Assembly: GCF_016464385.1 (NCBI RefSeq)
Contig: NZ_JADMLH010000004.1
Coordinates: 1 to 64,000, forward strand
Length of the DNA: 64,000 bases
DNA from: Nucisporomicrobium flavum
GTDB lineage: Bacteria; Actinomycetota; Actinomycetes; Mycobacteriales; Micromonosporaceae
Direction: 5' to 3'
The first letter of the stretch is position 1, and each line of letters starts with the position of its first letter. Position numbers and translations under genes: made by a program. The notes beneath the pieces were generated by a model. It searched no databases. It was given only the letters and a program-made list of their open reading frames with translations, and had not been told where the DNA came from. Positions 16,092-23,990 of the stretch are shown here, piece after piece.

Positions 16092-16334
16092 TCAGGCCGA
16101 CAGGCTCGCCAGGTGCTGCTTGACCTGGACGATCGACGGGTTGGTCATCGCGGTGCCGTCGTCGAAGCGCATCGTCGGGACCGTCTGGTTGCCGCCGTTC
16201 ACGCTCATCACGTAGTCGGCCGCCTTCGGGTCCTGCTCGATGTCGATGACTTCGTACGCGATGCCCTCCCGGTCGAGCTGCGACTTGAGCCGGTGGCAGT
16301 AGCCACACCAGGGCGTCGAGTACATGGTCAGCAT
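16092..16334 (-). CDS. mrx1: Mycoredoxin (glutaredoxin-like, CGYC)
   Basis: An 80-residue thioredoxin-fold protein. The redox motif WCGYC sits near the N-terminus, TVPTM provides the cis-Pro, and the length equals known mycoredoxin-1 proteins that reduce mycothiol mixed disulfides. ATG at 16334 has AGGGACC upstream; a longer in-frame start at 16403 has no homologous sequence. It is divergent from uvrD2, as in other actinobacteria. Confidence 0.9.
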   Translation of the reverse strand: MLTMYSTPWCGYCHRLKSQLDREGIAYEVIDIEQDPKAADYVMSVNGGNQTVPTMRFDDGTAMTNPSIVQVKQHLASLSA

Positions 16335-16414
16335 CGGTCTGGTCCCTTCGCAGAGGTCACATGGCACTACGCCATCCGACGAAACGTCGGACCCGGGTGC
16401 CATGATTCCCGGTT

Positions 16415-18568
16415 GTGACAGCGGAACGCGTTCTTGCCGGGCTCGACCCCGATCAGCGCCGGGCGGTCACCGCTCCCGCGGGGCCGGTGTGCATCCTGGC
16501 CGGGGCCGGCACCGGTAAGACCAGAGCGATTACCCACCGCATCGCATACCGAACACTTTCCGGGGAGATCGACCCGCGGCACGTCCTCGCCGTCACGTTC
16601 ACCGCCCGGGCCGCCGCGGAGATGCGCGCGCGCCTCACCGGGCTGGGCGCGGGCCGCGTGCAGGCCCGCACGTTCCACGCCGCCGCGCTCCGGCAGGTGC
16701 GCTACTTCGCCCCGCGGCTGCTGGAGGGCCGGGCGATGCCCGAGCTCGTGGAGAGCAAGGCGCGGCTGGTCGCCCTGGCCGCCGCCAAGGCGGGCGTACG
16801 CGCCGACCGCACCGCCGCCCGCGACCTGGCGAGCGAGATCGAGTGGGCCAAGTCGTCCCTCGTCGAGCCCGGGGAGTACGTGGTCGCCGCCACCAAGGCG
16901 CTGCGCGAGCCGCCGTACGACGCCGCCAAGGTGGCCGAGGTGTTCTCCGCGTACGAGTCGCTCAAGCGGCGCCAGGGCGTCATCGACTTCGAGGACATGC
17001 TGCGCGCCGCGGTCTGGGGCATCGAGGACCACCAGGACGTCGCCGAGCAGGTCCGCTCGCAGTACAGGCACTTCGTCGTCGACGAGTACCAGGACGTCAA
17101 CCCGCTGCAGCAGCGCCTGCTGGACGCCTGGCTCGGTGGCCGCGACGACCTCACGGTGGTGGGCGACGCCAGCCAGACCATCTACTCCTTCACCGGCGCC
17201 ACGTCGTCGTACCTTGTGGATTTCCCCCGGCAGCGCCGCGACGCCGTCGTGGTCCGCCTGGTCCGCGACTACCGCTCCACACCCCAGGTGGTCGGCCTCG
17301 CCAACGCGGTGATCCGCCAGGCCCGCGGCACCGAGGCCAAGCTGCGGCTGGAGCTGATCGGGCAGCGCCCGCCCGGCGCCGAGCCCGACCTCAAGATCTT
17401 CCCGGACGAGTCGGCCGAGGCGGTCGCCGTGGCCAAGCGCTGCCGGGAGCTCATCGCCGCCGGCACCCCGGCGCGGGAGATCGCGGTGCTGTTCCGCACC
17501 AACGCCCAGTCCGAGACGTACGAGAAGGCGCTGGCCGAGGCCGAGGTGCCGTACGTCGTCCGCGGCGCCGAACGCTTCTTCGAGCGCCCCGAGGTGCGCC
17601 AAGCCGTGATCGCCCTGCGCGCGGCGGTGCGCTCCACGCCGGGCGAGACCCCTTTGGTCCAGGCCGTCGTCGACGCGCTCTCCGCCACCGGCTGGGCCCG
17701 CGACCGCCCTCCGCCCGGCGGCGCGCAACGCGAGCAGTGGGAGGCACTCGCCGCGATCGTCGCCCTCGCCGAGGAGTACGAACGCAGCCCCGACGTGCTG
17801 CCGCTGGGCCAGGCCGGGGCGGTGCAACGCGACGTGTCCCTGTCCGCGTTCAACGAGGAGCTGGCCCGGCGCGCCGAGCAGCAGCACGCCCCCGCCGTGG
17901 AAGGCGTGACGCTGGCGTCCCTGCACTCCGCCAAGGGCCTCGAATGGGACGCCGTGTTCCTGGTCGGGCTCGCCGACGGCACGCTGCCCACCACGTACGC
18001 GAAAACGCCCGAGCAGTTGGAGGAGGAGCGGCGGCTGCTCTACGTCGGCGTGACCCGGGCGCGGCAGTGGCTCTGGCTCTCGTACGGTCAATCCCGCTCG
18101 TCCGGCGGCCGCAGCCGGCGCCCCTGCCGGTTCCTGCCGCAGCTGACCGACACGCGGCACCGCACGTTCGAAAAGGCCGGAGCGGGCAGTCGGAAACCCG
18201 TCACCCGGCGCGCCCAGGTGGTCTCCTGCCGCATCTGCGGGGCCACCCTCCTCGCCGGCGCCGACCGCAAACTGGGCCGCTGCCCGACGTGCCCGTCCGA
18301 CCTCGACGAGGAGCTGTTCGAACGGCTCCAGACGTGGCGCGCCCGCACCGCCGCCGAGCAGAAAGTCCCTGCGTACGTGGTGTTCACGGACGCCACGATC
18401 GTGGCCATCGCGGAGCGCCGCCCCGGCACCCCGCCGGAGCTGCTCGCCATCGCCGGGATAGGCCCCCGCAAGCTCGGCCAGTACGGCGCCGCGGTGTTCG
18501 CTCTGGTGGGCGGCGCGGACCCGGCTGAGGTGTCGCCGGAGGACGCCCCAAAAAACTTTGAAAACTAG
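16415..18568 (+). CDS. uvrD2: ATP-dependent DNA helicase UvrD2 with C-terminal HRDC domain
   Basis: A 717-residue superfamily 1 helicase. Walker A GAGTGKTRAI is near the N-terminus, DEYQDVN is the Walker B region, and VTLASLHSAKGLEW and LLYVGVTRAR are late helicase motifs. After the helicase core there is a four-Cys motif (CRICG and CPTCP, residues ~603-630) and then an HRDC domain ending in IAGIGPRKLGQYG. That arrangement defines UvrD2 in actinobacteria and separates it from UvrD1/PcrA. GTG at 16415 has no clear ribosome site and may be leaderless. Confidence 0.94.
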   Translation: MTAERVLAGLDPDQRRAVTAPAGPVCILAGAGTGKTRAITHRIAYRTLSGEIDPRHVLAVTFTARAAAEMRARLTGLGAGRVQARTFHAAALRQVRYFAPRLLEGRAMPELVESKARLVALAAAKAGVRADRTAARDLASEIEWAKSSLVEPGEYVVAATKALREPPYDAAKVAEVFSAYESLKRRQGVIDFEDMLRAAVWGIEDHQDVAEQVRSQYRHFVVDEYQDVNPLQQRLLDAWLGGRDDLTVVGDASQTIYSFTGATSSYLVDFPRQRRDAVVVRLVRDYRSTPQVVGLANAVIRQARGTEAKLRLELIGQRPPGAEPDLKIFPDESAEAVAVAKRCRELIAAGTPAREIAVLFRTNAQSETYEKALAEAEVPYVVRGAERFFERPEVRQAVIALRAAVRSTPGETPLVQAVVDALSATGWARDRPPPGGAQREQWEALAAIVALAEEYERSPDVLPLGQAGAVQRDVSLSAFNEELARRAEQQHAPAVEGVTLASLHSAKGLEWDAVFLVGLADGTLPTTYAKTPEQLEEERRLLYVGVTRARQWLWLSYGQSRSSGGRSRRPCRFLPQLTDTRHRTFEKAGAGSRKPVTRRAQVVSCRICGATLLAGADRKLGRCPTCPSDLDEELFERLQTWRARTAAEQKVPAYVVFTDATIVAIAERRPGTPPELLAIAGIGPRKLGQYGAAVFALVGGADPAEVSPEDAPKNFEN

Positions 18569-18572
18569 TGCG

Positions 18573-18618
18573 TTAATTCGTTTGCCCTCGCTTGCGGGGA
18601 CGGCATAGCCTCAGTTCA
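18573..18618 (+). promoter_or_regulatory. whiB7-type promoter with AT-rich box next to the -35
   Basis: TTGCCC (18582-18587), an 18-bp spacer and TAGCCT (18606-18611) form a sigma-A promoter. TTAATT (18573-18578) lies directly upstream of the -35. WhiB7 is known to bind such AT-rich DNA with its AT-hook and to activate its own gene. The distance to the whiB7 start implies a leader of about 520 nt. Confidence 0.65.
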
Positions 18619-18687
18619 CACCTTGGCGAGCGGCATGCTCAACGGGGTTTCTACGACGAGTGCAAGGCGATGGAGGAGGTGGCACCG

Positions 18688-19002
18688 ATGAAGCTCAACT
18701 ACACGATCGAGCGACCGTCGACGCTGCCTGCTGTCTGCACTCCGTCCGCTTCCTGGCTTGCCGTCTCCGCGCCCGTGGCGAAGTCCGTCCTTGCGACGGA
18801 GTCCGCCTATGTGGCGGTGCCGGCTGCCGAGCGGGCCCCGGCTTCGCAGGCGCACCAGGTCCAGATCCAGGCCGAGCTGGTCCGGATCCTGGCGTCCGTC
18901 GATGGAAGCAACGGGACCACTGGGTTCGTGGGCAGCAACGGCATGAAGCGTCGTCTGACGGATGGTGCCGACGGTGTCCCGCCTCGAGGAAGGCCGGTCT
19001 GA
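18688..19002 (+). CDS. Leader ORF upstream of whiB7, unknown function
   Basis: A 104-residue ORF with a strong ribosome site (GGAGGAGG, 7 nt before the ATG). The sequence is Ala/Val/Ser-rich with no family I recognise. Its stop codon TGA (19000-19002) lies inside a perfect 7-bp hairpin with a GCGA loop, and an intrinsic terminator follows 26 bp downstream. This suits a translated leader that couples ribosome progress to readthrough into whiB7, as described for mycobacterial whiB7. It could also encode a stable small protein. Confidence 0.6.
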   Translation: MKLNYTIERPSTLPAVCTPSASWLAVSAPVAKSVLATESAYVAVPAAERAPASQAHQVQIQAELVRILASVDGSNGTTGFVGSNGMKRRLTDGADGVPPRGRPV

Positions 19003-19031
19003 GCGATCAGACCTCCGGCTCACCTCGAGGC
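18981..19031 (+). promoter_or_regulatory. Competing hairpins (anti-terminator and stop-codon hairpin) in the whiB7 leader
   Basis: GCCTCGAGG (18981-18989) is the exact complement of CCTCGAGGC (19023-19031), whose last four bases are in the 5' arm of the terminator. Pairing of the two would weaken the terminator. Between them GGTCTGA/TCAGACC (18996-19013) forms a tetraloop hairpin over the leader ORF stop codon. Confidence 0.6.
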
Positions 19032-19070
19032 CGCGGAACCCGTAACCGGGATCCGCGGCCTACTTTTTTT
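19028..19070 (+). terminator. Intrinsic terminator (attenuator) before whiB7
   Basis: AGGCCGCGGA pairs with TCCGCGGCCT, and after one A-A mismatch CCCG pairs with CGGG, loop TAAC. Seven T residues follow (19064-19070). It stands 71 bp before the whiB7 start, so transcription from the upstream promoter must pass it to express whiB7. Confidence 0.88.
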
Positions 19071-19141
19071 GCCGGCTTACCGGCCGGTGCGAACAGCATC
19101 ACGATCCAGAAGATCGACAAAGAGAGAGGTGACCGGGCTTT

Positions 19142-19504
19142 ATGAGTCTGGCGCTGGCCCCCCTCGACGTGAGCGTCGAGATGGAGGCAAACCTGCCCTG
19201 TCGGAAGTTCGACCCTGACCTGTGGTTCTCCGACTCCCCGGCCCAGCTGGAGCTGGCCAAGTCGCTCTGCGGGGACTGCCCGCTGCGCGTCGAGTGCCTG
19301 GCCGGCGCGGTCGAGCGAGCCGAGCCCTGGGGTGTCTGGGGCGGCGAGATCTTCGAGCGCGGCGCAGTCGTCCCCCGCAAGCGGCCCCGCGGCCGCCCGC
19401 GGAAGGTCGACGTGGCCCGCGACGCGGAACTCGCGGTCGAAGTGGAGGAGCGGCTCGCTGCGAGCGGCGTCGAGACCCGCAACTCGGTCCGGCTGGCGGC
19501 CTGA
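19142..19504 (+). CDS. whiB7: WhiB7/WblC-type transcription factor, Fe-S, AT-hook
   Basis: A 120-residue Wbl protein. Four cluster cysteines are at 20, 43, 46 and 52, the Wbl turn is GVWGG (64-68), and an AT-hook RGRPRK lies at 83-88. That C-terminal AT-hook is diagnostic of WhiB7, which works with the primary sigma factor to induce intrinsic antibiotic resistance genes. GAGAGAGGTGA precedes the ATG. The upstream promoter, leader ORF and terminator match the known attenuation control of whiB7 genes. Confidence 0.92.
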   Translation: MSLALAPLDVSVEMEANLPCRKFDPDLWFSDSPAQLELAKSLCGDCPLRVECLAGAVERAEPWGVWGGEIFERGAVVPRKRPRGRPRKVDVARDAELAVEVEERLAASGVETRNSVRLAA

Positions 19505-19550
19505 CATGACCACCCTCACCACCCCATACCGGAAGACGGAAGACGTAGCT

Positions 19551-19718
19551 ATGAGCCCGAACGGAGCCCCGAAGGTGAAACTCATCCAAGAAGCGCTCTC
19601 CCGAGCACGAATGCGTCGGCCTCAGGCCGACCAGCACCCTGAGGCGCACCGCCCCGCACGCCAGATCGCCATCACAGCCCGCCACCGTACGGCGCGGGAA
19701 CTGGGTGGACGCCTCTGA
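19551..19718 (+). CDS. Small basic protein, unknown
   Basis: A 55-residue Arg-rich peptide (LIQEALSRARMRRPQAD in the middle) starting 46 bp after whiB7. Another in-frame ATG at 19506 would give 70 residues and nearly abut whiB7, but that extension has little third-position GC. A strong terminator follows. No family recognised. It may be co-transcribed with whiB7. Confidence 0.5.
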   Translation: MSPNGAPKVKLIQEALSRARMRRPQADQHPEAHRPARQIAITARHRTARELGGRL

Positions 19719-19738
19719 AACGACGGACGGCCCACTAC

Positions 19739-19775
19739 GGCCCCGCCCGCAGTCACATCGGCTGCGGGCGGGGCC
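19739..19775 (+). terminator. Terminator after the whiB7 operon
   Basis: GGCCCCGCCCGCAG pairs perfectly with CTGCGGGCGGGGCC (14 bp, 9-nt loop), followed by ATTTCC. Confidence 0.85.
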
Positions 19776-19869
19776 ATTTCCATGCGCTCGGCGTTGCTGC
19801 GGCAGGCTCGGGCTTGGCTGCGGTGCGCTCGCGTCGCTGTGGAAGGCTTGCGCGTCGCTGCGGCTCGCT

Positions 19870-19996
19870 CACCGGCGTTGCGCCGCGCTCAGCGCCCCCT
19901 TGCGGTGCGCTCAGCGCCCTTGCGCCGCGCTGAGCGCGCCCTTGCGCCGCGCTGAGCGCGCCCTTGCGCCGCGCTGAGCGCGCCCTTGCGCCGCGT
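19870..19996. repeat. 22-bp GC-rich tandem repeat
   Basis: Units close to CCCTTGCGCCGCGCTGAGCGCG are repeated about five times, with diverged copies at the left end. The gap 19776-20082 holds no supported gene. Confidence 0.75.
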
Positions 19997-20082
19997 CCCT
20001 CTTTTCTGCGGCCGGCCGTTGCTTGACGCTGAACCGCGGCGCACCCCGCCGCGTCATCTGCCGGTGGCGGGCGGGCGTACTG

Positions 20083-21429
20083 CTACGGCACGGGGGCGAA
20101 GCCGGGTAGCCACTTCTGCAGGATCGCCCGGTACGGCGCCTTCGCCTCCAGCTGGCAGAGGACGCCGATCGAGCCGAGCGTCACCCTGTGGATCAGCAGG
20201 TACGACGGCGGCAGGTTGAGCTTGCGGCTCAGCTGGAACGCGGGGGAGCGAGGGCTCGAGAGGCGCGTCGCCTCGGAGCGGATCCAGCTGCGGGTGAAAC
20301 GGAACTCGTCGACCGCGACCGGCTCGATCATCGGGCGCAGGAAGTCGAGGACCGCCTGGGCGTCCAGGTCGTCGTCCGGCTTGATGAAGCCCTCGTCACG
20401 CAGCCCGTCGACGACCGCCGCGGCGTCGCCGTCGAGCGCGAGGCGGACCAGGCGGCCGATCGGCTCCGGGTGGCCGTCGGGCAGGCGGGCCACCGCGCCG
20501 AAGTCGATGACGCCGAGGCGCCCGTCCGGCAGGATGCGGAAGTTGCCCGGGTGCGGGTCGGCGTGCAGCAGGCCTGCGCGGGCCGGGGCGGAGAAGTGCA
20601 GGGTGGCCATCAGCCGGCCGGCCTCGTCGCGCTCCGGCTCCGTACCGTCGCTGATGATGCGGGACAGCGGCGTGCCGTCGACCCACTCGGTGACGAGCAC
20701 CGTCGGCGCCGAGGCGACCACGCGTGGGACGAAGATCTCCGGATCGTTCGCGTACGCCGCCGCGAACGCCTTCTGCGTCTCGGCCTCCATGGCGTAGTCG
20801 AGCTCCTCGGTGATGCGCTCCCGCAACTCCGCCAGCAGGGGCTTCATGTCCATGCCCGGCTGGATGATCTTGAACATGCCGGCCAGGCGGCCCAGCTGCT
20901 TGAGGTCTGCGAGCAGGGCGTCGCCCGCCCCCGGATACTGCACCTTGACGGCCACCGGCAGCGTCTTGGGCCGGGCGCCCTTGCGCGTCGGCGGAAGCTT
21001 CCAGACCGCCCGGTGCACCTGCCCGATGCTCGCCGCCGCGGCCGGGCTGTCGTCGAACTCGGCGAACTTGTCGCGCCAGTCCGCCCCCAGCTGCTCCGTC
21101 AGCACCCTGTGCACGCTGGCGACCGGCATCGGCGGAGCGGCCTCCTGCAGCTTGGTGAGCGCCTGCCGGTACGGCCCCGCCATCTCCTCCGGCATCGCCG
21201 CCTCGAAGACCGACAGCGCCTGCCCGAACTTCATGGCGCCGCCCTTGAGCTGCCCGAGGACGCTGAAGAGCTGCTCGGCGGTGCGCTGCTGGATGTCGGC
21301 GGAGATGACGTCGGTGGCGATCCCGGTCACCCGCTTGCCGAGCCCCAGCACCGTACGGCCGGCGAAGCCGAGGGGGAGGGCGGCGAGCTTGGCTGTCCGG
21401 GACGCCGCACGACGCGGGATGTCGGTCAC
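20083..21429 (-). CDS. ABC1/AarF (UbiB-like) atypical kinase
   Basis: A 448-residue member of the ABC1/ADCK/UbiB family. The family KxGQ motif region reads GGAMKFGQALS, the Ala-rich loop is AAAASIGQVHRA, and kinase-like motifs include VAVKVQYPG and HADPHPGNFRI with LGVIDFGA. These proteins are atypical ATPases or kinases linked to isoprenoid lipid metabolism; the target here is unknown. GTG at 21429 gives the usual family length. It lies 4 bp after the ThiF-like gene in the same operon. The order uvrD2-whiB7-ABC1 kinase is widespread in actinobacteria. Confidence 0.9.
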   Translation of the reverse strand: MTDIPRRAASRTAKLAALPLGFAGRTVLGLGKRVTGIATDVISADIQQRTAEQLFSVLGQLKGGAMKFGQALSVFEAAMPEEMAGPYRQALTKLQEAAPPMPVASVHRVLTEQLGADWRDKFAEFDDSPAAAASIGQVHRAVWKLPPTRKGARPKTLPVAVKVQYPGAGDALLADLKQLGRLAGMFKIIQPGMDMKPLLAELRERITEELDYAMEAETQKAFAAAYANDPEIFVPRVVASAPTVLVTEWVDGTPLSRIISDGTEPERDEAGRLMATLHFSAPARAGLLHADPHPGNFRILPDGRLGVIDFGAVARLPDGHPEPIGRLVRLALDGDAAAVVDGLRDEGFIKPDDDLDAQAVLDFLRPMIEPVAVDEFRFTRSWIRSEATRLSSPRSPAFQLSRKLNLPPSYLLIHRVTLGSIGVLCQLEAKAPYRAILQKWLPGFAPVP

Positions 21430-21433
21430 CAGA

Positions 21434-22699
21434 TCATTGTGACCGAGAAATGGCCGATCGACCGCTCGGGAGCGGAGGCCCGGCCCGGGGCGAGCGTGGG
21501 GACGACCACCCCGGCATGCAGAAACAGGCGGGATGCGAGGTCCAGCTCCGGCGGCGGACGCGGCCCGGGGCGCTGATCTCGATCTCCGCCCCGAACGCCG
21601 TCGACGGGTCGCCGTCGATGAAGGCGAGAACCTCCCCGGCGGCATAGCCGGTGGCGGCGAGCAGGGTCGAGACGGCGCACGGCTCCGCCTCTGCCGATCC
21701 CGGACGGGGATGTGCCCAGCCCGTGTTGTCAGCCGTGGCCGGGCTGCTCGCGGCCGTCGAGCCGTCGAGGATTCGGGTTTCGCGGTCTCGGCGGTGCAGG
21801 TCCACGCAGTTCAGGCACGGACCGCCGGGCGCGCGTACGAGCGGTCCGATGACGGGGACCGCCTCGCGGATGGTGACCGGCAGGTAGGGCTGGCGCCGTT
21901 GGGCGTAACCGGCGGCGAGCAGGGCCACCGGCTGGTCGTACTCGAGCTGGACGACGAGCGAGGCGCCGCCGCGGCGTACCGGTCGGGTCTCCGCGGTGGG
22001 GGCGGCCCGGCGGATGGCGGCGCCGATGGCCTCGGCGCGGGGCCGGCCGAGGTCGGCGTCGCGCAGCGGGCTGCCGGGGCGGTCGTGGTGGGTGACCGCT
22101 CCGGGCACGTCGGCGTGGACGTGCCCGACACCGGCTTCGGCCAGGGCTACCGCGATGCCGGCGGCGAGCCTCCCGCGGCCGGTGACAGTGACTCGCGCGG
22201 CCCGTCGCCGGCGCAGGACGACCGCCGGAGCAACCGGGTCGGCGGCGGATGTGGCCGGGGGCAGGGGCGGGAGCGGGCGGAGAGCGATCGCGGCGGCTTC
22301 GCTGGAGAGGCGGTGGCGGGTGTCTTCGTCGAGGGCGGCCGGGTACAGGGCCGGCGCCGGCAGCACGAGGCCAGCTTCGCGGAGGCCGTCCAGGAGGGCG
22401 AGGGCGTCCTTCACGGGTACGCCGAGGGCCGCGGCGTGGCGCAGGATCGTGCGTTCCGGGCGGGAGCCGTCGAGCAGGTCGAGCAGCGCGGCGGCCGAGG
22501 GGTCCGGGAGGTCCAGCAGGTAGGCACGGGTGGGGTGGGTGCCGAGTTGCACGGTGCGGGCGTCTCGCCAGATGCGGCGCAGGCCCGGCACGAGGGTGGG
22601 GCGCGGCAAGGGGGAGCGCGAGGCCGCCGAGCGGGACGCTGCTGACCCGGGGCGTGGCACTGAGGGGAGCGGTGCTGAGGGGAGCGGGAGGCGGCTCAT
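21434..22699 (-). CDS. ThiF/HesA-like adenylyltransferase-fold protein
   Basis: A 421-residue protein resembling the E1-like (ThiF) proteins found next to the ABC1 kinase in actinobacteria. A Rossmann-type stretch RVTVTGRGRLAAGIAVALAE lies near the middle, and two Cys pairs (PCLNC and ACFC) probably bind zinc. An N-terminal winged-helix-like half of about 150 residues precedes it. The classic GxGG nucleotide loop is altered to GRGR, so activity is uncertain. The ATG at 22699 is the likely start, though the ribosome site is weak; 22747 is an alternative. Confidence 0.75.
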   Translation of the reverse strand: MSRLPLPSAPLPSVPRPGSAASRSAASRSPLPRPTLVPGLRRIWRDARTVQLGTHPTRAYLLDLPDPSAAALLDLLDGSRPERTILRHAAALGVPVKDALALLDGLREAGLVLPAPALYPAALDEDTRHRLSSEAAAIALRPLPPLPPATSAADPVAPAVVLRRRRAARVTVTGRGRLAAGIAVALAEAGVGHVHADVPGAVTHHDRPGSPLRDADLGRPRAEAIGAAIRRAAPTAETRPVRRGGASLVVQLEYDQPVALLAAGYAQRRQPYLPVTIREAVPVIGPLVRAPGGPCLNCVDLHRRDRETRILDGSTAASSPATADNTGWAHPRPGSAEAEPCAVSTLLAATGYAAGEVLAFIDGDPSTAFGAEIEISAPGRVRRRSWTSHPACFCMPGWSSPRSPRAGPPLPSGRSAISRSQ

Positions 22700-22739
22700 G
22701 CGTGACAGGTTGTCACGGCGTCGACGCGGAGGGGTGTGG

Positions 22740-22823
22740 TTGTCCACAGGCGCCCGGTCGCTCGTGCTCGGTTGTCCACAAGCTGGGGCGAGTTATCCAC
22801 AGGGGTGCGGCACGCGTGGATAA
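22740..22823. promoter_or_regulatory. Cluster of four DnaA boxes
   Basis: TTGTCCACA occurs at 22740-22748 and 22772-22780, TTATCCACA at 22793-22801, and TTATCCACG on the minus strand at 22815-22823. These are the actinobacterial and general DnaA box consensus. They lie upstream of the ThiF-like gene. The region lacks dnaA/dnaN neighbours, so it is unlikely to be oriC and may titrate DnaA or put the operon under DnaA control. Confidence 0.75.
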
Positions 22824-22886
22824 CTACTCAACGTTGCGGGGCGAACACGGTTATGCCCCGGGCGGGTGAGTCGTCCAGGGCCGGGA

Positions 22887-22924
22887 CGACGGTAGGGGCG
22901 GCCGCGCGGCCGCCCCTACCGTCG
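22887..22924. terminator. Perfect 18-bp palindrome downstream of the DUF5679 gene
   Basis: Arms 22887-22904 and 22907-22924 are exact complements with a 2-nt centre. The position just beyond the stop of the minus-strand DUF5679 gene fits a terminator, but there is no T tract. Confidence 0.65.
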
Positions 22925-22935
22925 AGTGCGTCCGG

Positions 22936-23097
22936 TCAGGCCTTGGCCTTGCCCAGGATGCGGTTCACCGTGGTGCCGCAGACCGGGCACTTGCCCTTGG
23001 CCATGTTCATGCCGGTCTTCGAGACCTCGACAGTCCCCTGGAAGTCGCGCTTCTCCTTGCACTTCACGCAATAGCCGTTGTACGTGTTGTCGGCCAC
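22936..23097 (-). CDS. DUF5679 zinc-ribbon small protein
   Basis: A 53-residue protein with two CXXC pairs (YCVKC at 10-13 and CPVC at 37-40) and a basic C-terminus ending ILGKAKA, the pattern of the DUF5679 family. It is a likely single zinc ribbon of unknown role. The GTG start at 23097 follows GAGGAGG at ideal spacing. It stands alone, with a long gap upstream. Confidence 0.85.
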   Translation of the reverse strand: MADNTYNGYCVKCKEKRDFQGTVEVSKTGMNMAKGKCPVCGTTVNRILGKAKA

Positions 23098-23559
23098 GGT
23101 TCCTCCTCGTCATGTTGTCGGCCGGGTCGGCCCGATGGTCCGGGCGCGGCCAGATCCTGGAGAGGACCTGGACCTCCCGGGGTCCCTGCTCGCGGCGACA
23201 GGCCGCGATCTGTGTTCGGCGCTGGACCGCTCCGCGACCACGTGGATGTGGCCACCCGTTCGGGGCGGTCACTACCCAGCTCCGGCCATTTCCATGTCAG
23301 CGCGGCGCCGGCGGTGTCGTCGACGTCGTGAGTCTGCCGGTCAGGATGCTGCTTTTCCGGAACATTCAGGCAGACACGCCGACGAAGCGCCCAGAAAACC
23401 CAAAACAGGACTAGGCGGGAGCTTCTGCCGTAGTGGCTGGGTGGGCTGAGTGGGCCGCGGAGGTGGGCGGCGGGGGGTGGGGGAAGAGGCAGGTGGCAGA
23501 GGGGGGAGAGGAGGGCGGGGCTGCCGAGGCAGACCCGTGCGAGAGGGCGGACGCGGGTC

Positions 23560-23665
23560 GGACGGGAAGCGGACGCGGGGGCGGGCCTGGAGGCGGACGC
23601 GGGGGCGGGCCTGGAGGCGGACGCGGGGCGCGCGTGGAGGCGGACGCGGGGCGGGCCTGGAGGCG
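23560..23665. repeat. 24-bp G-rich tandem repeat in an 890-bp gap
   Basis: Units near GGCGGGCCTGGAGGCGGACG recur four times. The gap 23098-23990 otherwise has G-rich low-complexity sequence and, from about 23815, a relatively AT-rich stretch (AAATATTTTCGGATTTT) that probably carries the promoter of the next gene. No gene is supported in this gap. Confidence 0.7.
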
Positions 23666-23990
23666 GGCGTGAAGGCAGTGCGTGGGGGCTGGCGCGAAGG
23701 CGGGCGTGGAGGAGTGCGAAGAGGGCGGCGGCGGTGGCGGTCGGTGGCACCGGACCTCAGAGCTTTTTCTGGAGGCAGGAGGTTTAGGGGCGCCCGCGGT
23801 GGTCACGTTGACGGCGTATAGCGTGGGTCGTGCTCCCCGCTGCATGTTGCAGCTTTGGAAAATATTTTCGGATTTTCTGGGGCGAAGCTCACATTTTGGG
23901 TGCGTGTCGTTTGCCGTACCCTTGCGGCCACCTGGCCCTGACGGATTAACGTCGCAATGTGAACCCCAGTGTGGGCTGCGCAGGCCGGTA

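Noticed and set aside
16367-18160. 597-codon minus-strand frame over uvrD2
   Set aside because: Antisense shadow; the plus strand has full helicase motifs.
22740-22823. Chromosomal oriC
   Set aside because: Four DnaA boxes only, no AT-rich unwinding element, and no dnaA, dnaN, rpmH or parAB neighbours.
23098-23990. Genes in the 890-bp gap
   Set aside because: All open frames are low-complexity Gly/Arg- or Pro/Ala-rich readings of the repeat, with no ribosome site or family pattern.
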